A stretch of 24,831 nt of DNA, taken from NCBI GenBank assembly GCA_946480605.1, contig CAMLKW010000039.1, positions 1 through 24,831 of the forward strand. The letters run 5' to 3'. The notes beneath the pieces are model-generated. The model saw only the letters and a program-made list of their open reading frames with translations, made no database searches and was not told where the DNA came from. Within the stretch, counting starts at the first letter, position 1; every line of letters begins with the position of its first letter. The DNA comes from an uncultured Roseateles sp. (GTDB taxonomy: Bacteria > Pseudomonadota > Gammaproteobacteria > Burkholderiales > Burkholderiaceae). The position numbers were made by a program, and so were the translations under genes. Positions 15,791 to 21,992 of this stretch are shown here, one piece after another.

Positions 15791-15820
15791 GGAATCGGCC
15801 AGCACGGCGCAGGAATCGGC
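15791..15820 (+). promoter_or_regulatory. Direct repeat with 21-bp period after the AraC-type gene
   Basis: GGAATCGGC occurs at 15791-15799 and 15812-15820, start-to-start 21 bp, and is followed by (C/A)AG in both copies. AraC-type proteins often bind two tandem half-sites about 21 bp apart, so this is a candidate site for the adjacent regulator, about 100 bases upstream of the next gene. The role is inferred from spacing only. Confidence 0.35.
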
Positions 15821-15922
15821 AAGACCTGACAGGGGCACGCGGCAGAAGCTCGGGGAGTCGACCCGCCGCCACACGGTGCGCGGCGTCGACGCTTCTTCAA
15901 CCCTTGCCCGGAGCTTTTCACG

Positions 15923-16450
15923 ATGCCCAAGACACTGTCGTCCTTCCTGCTCGCCGCCGCGCTCGGCTGCACGCTCACCGCCGCCGCCCAGCCCCCGGAG
16001 CGACGGGAGATTCCCCCGTTCACCGTCTTCGGCAGCCCCGCCCGCGCGCAGGACGCCGCCGCCATCGACACCCTGCTGACGACCTATGCCTCGGCCTGGC
16101 AGGCCCACGACACCGCCGCCGTGATCGCGCTGCATGCGCCGGACGTCGAGTGGATCAACGCCTACGCGCGCCTCTTCCGCGGAACGGCATCGCTGCAGCC
16201 CTTCCTGCAGCAACGCCTCTTTCCCGCGATGAGCGCTGCGGTCGCAGCCGGCGAGGTGTCCCGCATGAAACCCATCTCCATGCGCTACATCGGCGCGGAC
16301 TCGGCGGTGGCCCACCTGTACACCGACGGCCACCGCGGCCCCTCGCGCAACGCCGGCGAGGCAAGTCGCCGCACCCACATCCACCTGGTGCTGGCCAGGC
16401 AGGCCGAAGGCTGGCGCATCGTTCATTGCGCCATCATGGACGCGCGCTAG
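15923..16450 (+). CDS. Exported NTF2-fold (DUF4440/SgcJ-EcaC-like) protein
   Basis: A 175-residue protein with a signal peptide (MPKTLSSFLLAAALGCTLTAAA, cleavage near residue 22) and a single SnoaL/NTF2-like domain. The domain begins at AAIDTLLTTYASAWQAHDTAAVIALHAPDVEWINAYAR, the usual alpha-cone start with a W/H-D-x-x-A pattern. It continues through GTASLQPFLQQRLFP and SAVAHLYTDGH, and ends in the strand pair RRTHIHLVLARQ and GWRIVHCAIMDAR. Such domains are annotated SgcJ/EcaC-family oxidoreductase or DUF4440, but enzymatic activity is seldom shown. A GGAG at 15910-15913 precedes the ATG at 15923. It is the first gene after the AraC-type regulator, separated by 139 bases containing the 21-bp repeat, so it may be that regulator's target. 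The ligand is unknown. Confidence 0.8.
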   Translation: MPKTLSSFLLAAALGCTLTAAAQPPERREIPPFTVFGSPARAQDAAAIDTLLTTYASAWQAHDTAAVIALHAPDVEWINAYARLFRGTASLQPFLQQRLFPAMSAAVAAGEVSRMKPISMRYIGADSAVAHLYTDGHRGPSRNAGEASRRTHIHLVLARQAEGWRIVHCAIMDAR

Positions 16451-16488
16451 CCGCCTGGGGACGGGCACGCGCACCGCCACAATCGCGC

Positions 16489-16752
16489 ATGGCTCAAGGC
16501 AAACGCATCTCCAGCGACATCGGCGAGGATGCCCTCGCCACCATCCAGGCACTGGGCGCGGCGGTGAGGCGCGCTCGCCTGGCCGCCGGCGAAGGGCAGG
16601 CCGCCGCGGCAGCCCGGCTGGGCGTGCATGTGCAGACCATTGCGCGCATCGAATCCGGCGAGCCCGGCGTGGCGGTGGGGCATGTGGTGGGTTTGCTGGC
16701 GCACTACGGCCTGACGGTGCAAGTGCCGACGACCGGCCCCGGCGCGCCGTAG
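16489..16752 (+). CDS. Small XRE/HipB-like helix-turn-helix protein
   Basis: An 87-residue DNA-binding protein starting at the ATG at 16489, 38 bases after the previous stop. A single Cro/C1-type HTH spans about residues 20-75: LGAAVRRARLAAGEGQAAAAARLGVHVQTIARIESGEPGVAVGHVVGLLAHYGL. The E-x-G-x-P-G-V-A-x-G-x-V ending resembles HipB-type antitoxin repressors more than generic phage-type regulators. No hipA-like kinase or other toxin lies next to it, so it looks like an orphan regulator. There is no strong Shine-Dalgarno sequence, and the start could be debated by a few codons. Confidence 0.72.
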   Translation: MAQGKRISSDIGEDALATIQALGAAVRRARLAAGEGQAAAAARLGVHVQTIARIESGEPGVAVGHVVGLLAHYGLTVQVPTTGPGAP

Positions 16753-16837
16753 CCGGCGCGGCAGACAGCGCGGGTTTCATCGCGTCCCGCAACGCGCCAC
16801 GCTGCGGTTCAATCGTGCATCCACTTCGGAACCCGCC

Positions 16838-17293
16838 ATGCCGAACCGCCTTGCCGCCTGCGCCCTCGCCCTGCTCGCCTGCCTCGGAGCCCAGGCCCAG
16901 GAAGCGCCCGCCTACGACGCCACCAAGGCCCAGGCCTGGGGCGCCAACGAGCAGGGGCTGCGCCCCTACGTCTTCGTACTGCTGAAGACCGGCCCCAAGA
17001 CTATGGCCGCCGGCCCCGAGCGCGATGCGATGTTCAAGGGCCATTTCGCCAACATGGAGCGGCTGGCCAAGGAGGGGTTGCTGGTCTATGCCGGCCCGCT
17101 GGACGGCCAGAACGGCCTGCGCGGCCTGTTCATCTTCGCGACCAAGGATCTGGAAGTCGCGCGCAAGGCCGTGGACACCGACCCCGTCATCGTCAGCGGC
17201 GAGATGGTGGCCGACATCCACCGCCACTTCGGCTCCGCGGCGCTGCTGGCGGTCAACGAGTGGCACCCCAGGCTGATCAAGCCCAAGCCCTGA
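16838..17293 (+). CDS. Exported YciI-like protein
   Basis: A 151-residue protein with a signal peptide (MPNRLAACALALLACLGAQAQ, likely cleaved after AQA) and a YciI-like ferredoxin-fold domain. Domain features: YVFVLLKTGPKT as the first strand, FKGHFANMERLAKEGLLVYAGPLDGQNGLRGLFIF, which matches the YciI H-x-x-x-L and G-P pattern, and a final VSGEMVADIHRHFGSAALL. YciI proteins are usually cytoplasmic and small (about 95 residues); the exported, longer version here is a recognised variant of unknown function. A 42-base gap with a small inverted repeat separates it from the Hsp70 gene. Confidence 0.8.
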   Translation: MPNRLAACALALLACLGAQAQEAPAYDATKAQAWGANEQGLRPYVFVLLKTGPKTMAAGPERDAMFKGHFANMERLAKEGLLVYAGPLDGQNGLRGLFIFATKDLEVARKAVDTDPVIVSGEMVADIHRHFGSAALLAVNEWHPRLIKPKP

Positions 17294-17310
17294 GCGGCGT
17301 TACGCTAGCG

Positions 17311-17327
17311 CCCGTTCCAACGGGAGG
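17311..17327 (+). promoter_or_regulatory. Ribosome binding site of hscC with overlapping inverted repeat
   Basis: GGGAGG at 17322-17327 lies 8 bases before the ATG at 17336, a strong Shine-Dalgarno match. Its first three bases are the 3' arm of the inverted repeat CCCGTT/AACGGG (17311-17316 and 17319-17324). A 5-bp stem with a 4-base loop would partly mask the ribosome site. Confidence 0.55.
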
Positions 17328-17335
17328 CTTCCTCA

Positions 17336-19048
17336 ATGATCCTGGGCATCGACCTGGGCACCACGCACAGCGCGGCGGCGGTGTTTCGCGACGGCGCGGC
17401 CGTCCTCATCCCCAACGCCCACGGCGACTATCTGACGCCGTCGGCCGTGGCCCTCGACGACCAGGGCCACACGCTGGTGGGCCTCGCCGCCCGCGAGCGG
17501 GCCGGCCTGCATGCCGAGTCCACCGCGCTGGCCTTCAAGCGCTGGATGGGCAGCGACAAGAAGATCACGCTGCGCACCGGGCCGCACGTGAAGGAGCTGC
17601 GCGCCGAGGAGTTGTCGGCGCTGGTGCTGCAGGCGCTGAAGGCCGACGCCGAGGCCTTCCTGGGCGAGCCCGTCACCGAGGCCGTCATCACTGTGCCGGC
17701 CTATTTCAACGAGGCCCAGCGCCGCGCCACGCGCACGGCCGGCGAGATCGCCGGGCTGAAGGTCGAGCGGCTGCTGAACGAGCCCACCGCGGCCGGCCTG
17801 GCCTATGGCCTGCAGCAGCGCCCCGAGCACAGCAGCTTCCTGGTCTTCGACCTGGGCGGCGGCACCTTCGACGTGTCGGTGCTGGAGTACTTCGACGGCG
17901 TCGTGGAGGTGCGCGCCAGCGCGGGCGACACCCGGCTCGGCGGCGAGGACTTCAGCCGCGCAATCGCGCAGTTGTTCGCAAAGACCGCCGAAGGCCTGAG
18001 CGCCGAGGAGCGCACCGCCTGGTTTGAAGGCGAGACCTGGTGGCGCCTGGCCGAGCAGGCCAAGCGCGACCTCGGCGAGCGCGACAGCGCCACGATGAGC
18101 ACCGTGTGGCGCGACCGCCCGCTGACCGCCACGATCACGCGCGCCGACTTCGAGGCCGGCGCGCAGGAGCTGCTGCAGCGCCTGCGCCGCCCCATCGAGC
18201 GGGCGCTGGCCGATGCGCAGCTAGACCCGGCCGGCCTGGCCGAGGTGGTGCTGGTGGGCGGCGCCGCGCGCATGCCCATGGTGCGACAGCTGGTCACGCG
18301 GCTGTTCCAGCGCCTGCCGCTGCGCACGCTGGACCCCGACCTCGCGATCGCCATGGGCGCGGCCGTGCAGGCCGGCCTGAAGGCGCGCGACGCAGCGCTG
18401 GACGACGTGGTGCTGACCGACGTGATGCCCTACTCGCTGGGCATCGTCGCGGCCACGCACATCGCCGGCCGCATGGTCGACGACCGCTTCTCGCCCATCA
18501 TCGAGCGCAACACGCCGGTGCCGGTGTCCCGCGTGGAGCGCTATCACACGCTGGGCGACGGGCAGCGGCAGATCCTGGTGGACGTGCGCCAGGGCGAGTC
18601 TCCCGTGGGCTCGGAGAACCTGCACCTGGGCAAGCTGGAGATCGAGGTGAAGCCCGCGCCGGCCGGCCAGGCAGGCGTGGAGGTGCGCTTCACCTACGAC
18701 GCCAACGGGCTGCTGGAGGTCGAGGCGCGCGAGACGCCGGGCGGCCAGCGCCATGAACTCATCATCGAGAGCCAGGGCGCACGCCTCAGCGCGGCCGAGA
18801 TCGCCGCCACGCGCGAGCGGCTGCAGGCACTGAAGCGCCACCCGCGCGACGAGCAGGACAACCGCTACCTGATCGAGCGCGCCAAGCGATTGTTCGAGGA
18901 CCGCCTGGGCAACGACCGCCAGATGCTGCAGGACTGGCTGGCACAGTTCGAGGCCGTGCTGCAGACGCAGGACGCACGGGCCATACGCACGGCGCGCCAG
19001 CAGTTCAAGGAAGCGCTGGACAGCATCGATACGTCGTTCAGGTTCTGA
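17336..19048 (+). CDS. hscC: HscC-type Hsp70 chaperone
   Basis: Specialised Hsp70 of 570 residues, shorter than DnaK (about 640) because the C-terminal lid is reduced and the acidic EEVD-like tail is absent. The nucleotide-binding domain is complete: GIDLGTTHSAAAV (4-16), ITVPAYFNEAQRRATRTAGEIAGL (118-141), LLNEPTAAGLAYG (147-159), FDLGGGTFDVSVLE (171-184) and a late VVLVGGAARMPMVR. The substrate domain follows from about 370 (DVMPYSLGI). The HscC wording includes AFKRWMGSDKK at 67-77. HscC in E. coli is a stress-related Hsp70 working with dedicated membrane J-proteins; here the next gene, 2 bases on, encodes such a J-like membrane protein, which strongly supports the HscC assignment over DnaK. 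The start is set by the GGGAGG ribosome site. Confidence 0.92.
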   Translation: MILGIDLGTTHSAAAVFRDGAAVLIPNAHGDYLTPSAVALDDQGHTLVGLAARERAGLHAESTALAFKRWMGSDKKITLRTGPHVKELRAEELSALVLQALKADAEAFLGEPVTEAVITVPAYFNEAQRRATRTAGEIAGLKVERLLNEPTAAGLAYGLQQRPEHSSFLVFDLGGGTFDVSVLEYFDGVVEVRASAGDTRLGGEDFSRAIAQLFAKTAEGLSAEERTAWFEGETWWRLAEQAKRDLGERDSATMSTVWRDRPLTATITRADFEAGAQELLQRLRRPIERALADAQLDPAGLAEVVLVGGAARMPMVRQLVTRLFQRLPLRTLDPDLAIAMGAAVQAGLKARDAALDDVVLTDVMPYSLGIVAATHIAGRMVDDRFSPIIERNTPVPVSRVERYHTLGDGQRQILVDVRQGESPVGSENLHLGKLEIEVKPAPAGQAGVEVRFTYDANGLLEVEARETPGGQRHELIIESQGARLSAAEIAATRERLQALKRHPRDEQDNRYLIERAKRLFEDRLGNDRQMLQDWLAQFEAVLQTQDARAIRTARQQFKEALDSIDTSFRF

Positions 19049-19050
19049 GC

Positions 19051-20640
19051 ATGTGGGAAGAAGACTGGGCCCGGCTGGGCATTGAGGCGACGACAGAACT
19101 CGGCGCGATCAAGAAGGCCTATGCGCTGAAACTGAAGCTCACGCGGCCGGACGACGACGCCGAGGCCTACCAGGCGCTGCGCGCGGCCTATGAGCGCGCG
19201 CAGCAATGGGCGAAGTGGCAGCGCGAGAACCCCGATGAAGAAGCGCTCGTGGCCGAGGCGCCGGTGCCCGTGCCGCCGATCGAACCGCCCGCCGACGAGT
19301 CGCCGGCACCGGAACCCGTCGTCCAGCCGCAGCAGCTCATCGACGAGCTGGAACTGGCATGGCGGCGCGTCGGCGAGGCCGCGCTGATGCACGGCTGGGC
19401 CGACGCCCGCCGCGCACTGGACCAGCAGCCGCTGAGCCGGCAGGCCGAGTTCTCGGCTGCGTTTGCGCAGTGGGCGCTGGGCCTGCCCAGCCTGCCGGAC
19501 GACTTCCTGAAGGCGCTGGACGCGCACTTCGGCTGGCTGAACGACTTCCGCACCGAACGTCAGCTGGGCGTCGCACTGGCCCACGCGCTGCACGACGCGT
19601 TTGACGAACGACTGCGGCCCGCACCCATCCCCGAGCCCGTGCGCGAGCTGGGCGCACCGCTGCAGCGGCTGGACGCGCTGCGCCAGGCCGGCGCCGCCTG
19701 GTGGCGGCTGCAGTTGCTGCTATTGCTGCTGCAGCCCACGCTGGCGCGCAGCCAGAACCTGCTGGGCGCGCAGTGGCTGCGCAAGCTGGGGCTGGACCTG
19801 CCGGCGCAGCGCTGGCTGGACGCCGCCATCAAGCGCGGCCTGTGGTGGCGCGTGGGGCTGGCCAGCGCGCTGTGCTTCGGCGTCGGGCTGCTGCTCTTCC
19901 GCGACGCGATCATTGCCGGCGCGCATGCGCTGGGCTGGCTGCTGGGCACGGGCGGCATCATGGTGGTGGGCATGTTCGCCGCCACGCTGATCACCGCGGG
20001 GCCCACGCTGACCTCCGGCCAGAAGCGCCTGGCGCTGCCGCTGGAGCGCTGGCGTCGCCACAGCATGCAGCCGGTGCTGGGCCTGGTGTGGCTGCTGTTC
20101 GCCGCCTGGCTGGCCTGGCTGGCCGGGCAGGAGCCCGCAGCGCCGAACGGCGTGCTGTCGCTGATGCCGGACTGGCTCTTGCCATGGGCGGCCGCGCTGT
20201 TCGGCCTGGCCGGGCTGGTGGCGGCCTGGCCGCTGGTGCCGCTGCACGGCTGGGTCATCGCCGGGCTGACGCCGCTGGTGGGCGGCCTGGCCGTGCTGGC
20301 GCTGGACCGCTGGCTGCCGCTGGCCAGCTGCCTGCTGCTGGCGCTGGCCTGGATGCAGCTGGCCGCGGCCGTGCACGAGGAGCGCATCCGCGCCACCGGC
20401 CTGGCGCTGTGGCCACTGCGGCCCGTGCTGAACAGCCTGGCGCTGTCGGACCGCTGGACCTACTCGGTCGCGCTGCTGCCGCTGGCCTGCGCGGCCGCCT
20501 ACATGGTGCTGACCGACGGCGAGGTCCGGGCGACCAGCGTCTTCCTGGTCTGGGTGTTCGGCATCCTGGGCACGGCCCGGATGCAGGACAAGGCGGACGC
20601 CTGGGCGCTGAAGCAGTTGCCCGCACCGGCCGAGGGCTGA
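19051..20640 (+). CDS. Membrane protein with degenerate J domain (DjlB/DjlC-like), HscC partner
   Basis: A 529-residue protein predicted to recruit or stimulate the adjacent HscC at the membrane. Residues 5-55 resemble a J domain: WARLGIEATTELGAIKKAYALKLK, loop LTRPDDDAEAY, then QALRAAYERAQQ. The canonical HPD tripeptide reads RPD (32-34). After an acidic, proline-rich linker (about 62-95) and a helical soluble part to about 265, six to eight membrane helices follow from about residue 270 to 520 (for example VGLASALCFGVGLLLF, VLGLVWLLFAAWLAWLAG and SVALLPLACAAAYMVL). The arrangement, J-like head plus helices next to hscC, matches the DjlB/DjlC group in spirit. The membrane half is poorly conserved and its role is unknown. 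The stop codon lies within a terminator-like hairpin. Confidence 0.85.
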   Translation: MWEEDWARLGIEATTELGAIKKAYALKLKLTRPDDDAEAYQALRAAYERAQQWAKWQRENPDEEALVAEAPVPVPPIEPPADESPAPEPVVQPQQLIDELELAWRRVGEAALMHGWADARRALDQQPLSRQAEFSAAFAQWALGLPSLPDDFLKALDAHFGWLNDFRTERQLGVALAHALHDAFDERLRPAPIPEPVRELGAPLQRLDALRQAGAAWWRLQLLLLLLQPTLARSQNLLGAQWLRKLGLDLPAQRWLDAAIKRGLWWRVGLASALCFGVGLLLFRDAIIAGAHALGWLLGTGGIMVVGMFAATLITAGPTLTSGQKRLALPLERWRRHSMQPVLGLVWLLFAAWLAWLAGQEPAAPNGVLSLMPDWLLPWAAALFGLAGLVAAWPLVPLHGWVIAGLTPLVGGLAVLALDRWLPLASCLLLALAWMQLAAAVHEERIRATGLALWPLRPVLNSLALSDRWTYSVALLPLACAAAYMVLTDGEVRATSVFLVWVFGILGTARMQDKADAWALKQLPAPAEG

Positions 20641-20654
20641 GCGACGCTCAGCCC
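20634..20654. terminator. Hairpin shared by convergent J-protein and phosphofructokinase genes
   Basis: A perfect 9-bp inverted repeat, GGGCTGAGC (20634-20642) and GCTCAGCCC (20646-20654), with loop GAC, contains the stop codons of both converging genes. Only 7 bases lie between those stops. Neither side has a clear T-run, so it is a strong GC-rich hairpin, not a textbook intrinsic terminator. Bidirectional termination is the likely role. Confidence 0.65.
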
Positions 20655-21865
20655 CTGTTCAGCACCTTGGCCACGGGGTTGGGCCGCAGCCGGTAGGCGT
20701 CCGGCATGCCCGAGCCCAGCAGCGGGCGCAGGTAGAGGCGGAAGGCATCGGTCACGTCGGTACCGGCGGCGTTGATGAAGACGTCCTCCATCGTGCGCGT
20801 CTTGCCGGCCACGGCGGTGAGCGGCAGCAGCTTGTAGTCCACCGAGTAGTAGCCGACGCGCTGGATGGCGACGGACCCGTCGCGGTCGCCGTAGAAGGCG
20901 TACTGCACGGCCTTCTCGCCGACCTCGCGGGCCTCGCGTTGGTCCACGTCGGACACGCAGCCCAGGAAGCTGCGCTGCAGATAGCCGAAGGTGTCGCCGC
21001 GCACGCGTTTGATGCCCAGCTTGGTCTTGATTTCCTCGCACAGCAGGTCGGCCAGCGCGCCGGTGCCGCTGAGCTGCACGTTGCCGTGCGCGTCGCGCTC
21101 CAGGTCGCCCGCGAGCTTGGCCAGCATCGGTGCACCTGTCGAATCGTGGATGCCCTCGCTGACCGCGATGACGCAGCGGCCGAAGCGCTCGTGCGTGGCC
21201 TTCACGTCGCGCAGGAACTGGTCGATGTGGAAGTCGCGCTCGGGCACGTAGATCAGGTGCGGGCCGTCGTCGTCGAACTTCTTGCCTAGAGCGGCAGCGG
21301 CGGTCAGGAAGCCGGCGTGGCGGCCCATGACCACGCCCACGTAGACGCCCGGCAGCGCCGCGTTGTCGAGGTTGGCACCGGCGAACGCCTGAGCGACGAA
21401 GCGCGCTGCGGAGGCATAGCCCGGCGTGTGGTCGTTGCCGACCAGGTCGTTGTCTATGGTCTTGGGGATGTGGATACAGCGCAGCGGGTAGTTCGCCGCC
21501 CTGGCCTCTTCCGACACGATGCGCACGGTGTCGGACGAGTCGTTGCCGCCGACGTAGAAGAAGTGCGTGATGCCGTGCGCCTGCAGCACCGTGAAGATCT
21601 CGCGGCAGTAGGCCGCATCGGGTTTGTCGCGCGTGGAGCCCAGCGCCGAAGCGGGCGTCATGGCCACCAGCTCCAGGTTGTGGCTGGTCTCCTGGGCCAG
21701 GTCCACGAAGTCCTCGTTGACGATGCCGCGCACGCCATGCCGCGCCCCGTAGACCGCCGCGACGCCGGCCTGGCGCCGCGCTTCCAGCACGACGCCGACG
21801 AGGCTCTGGTTGATGACGGCGGTGGGGCCGCCGCCCTGGGCGACGAGGATCTTCGCGAGACTCAT
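20648..21865 (-). CDS. pfp: 6-phosphofructokinase, probably pyrophosphate-dependent
   Basis: Phosphofructokinase-family enzyme of 405 residues, interconverting fructose 6-phosphate and fructose 1,6-bisphosphate. Features: AQGGGPTAVINQSLVGVV (9-26), the donor-site YVGGNDSSDT (104-113), catalytic IPKTIDNDL (133-141), MGRHAGFLT (180-188), and FGYLQRSF late in the chain. ATP enzymes have GGDG and PGTIDND; here the positions read GGND and PKTIDND. The Asp and Lys at the two selector sites are the established mark of PPi use, which makes the reaction reversible. The first Asp of the usual GGDD is Asn, as in a subset of PPi-type homologues. AGGAG sits 5 bases before the ATG at 21865. It is a single-gene unit between the J-protein and the c-di-GMP protein. 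Confidence 0.92.
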   Translation of the reverse strand: MSLAKILVAQGGGPTAVINQSLVGVVLEARRQAGVAAVYGARHGVRGIVNEDFVDLAQETSHNLELVAMTPASALGSTRDKPDAAYCREIFTVLQAHGITHFFYVGGNDSSDTVRIVSEEARAANYPLRCIHIPKTIDNDLVGNDHTPGYASAARFVAQAFAGANLDNAALPGVYVGVVMGRHAGFLTAAAALGKKFDDDGPHLIYVPERDFHIDQFLRDVKATHERFGRCVIAVSEGIHDSTGAPMLAKLAGDLERDAHGNVQLSGTGALADLLCEEIKTKLGIKRVRGDTFGYLQRSFLGCVSDVDQREAREVGEKAVQYAFYGDRDGSVAIQRVGYYSVDYKLLPLTAVAGKTRTMEDVFINAAGTDVTDAFRLYLRPLLGSGMPDAYRLRPNPVAKVLNRG

Positions 21866-21870
21866 GGGCG

Positions 21871-21875
21871 CTCCT
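21871..21875 (-). promoter_or_regulatory. Ribosome binding site of pfp
   Basis: On the - strand AGGAG lies 5 bases before the ATG at 21865. It fixes this start codon and is one of the clearest Shine-Dalgarno sequences in the window. Confidence 0.6.
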
Positions 21876-21992
21876 GGCTTGTCGTCAAAGGACGGCGGAG
21901 TTTAGGAGCGCCAGCACGCGGCGCAATCGGCAGTTCAGCTAGGTATTGGGGCCAAGCGCCGGCCGAATCAGACCGGCTCGCGAGAACTCAGC

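Noticed and set aside
16770..16790. GCGGG/CCCGC inverted repeat after the HTH gene
   Set aside because: Only 5 bp with an 11-base loop and no T-run; too weak to call a terminator.
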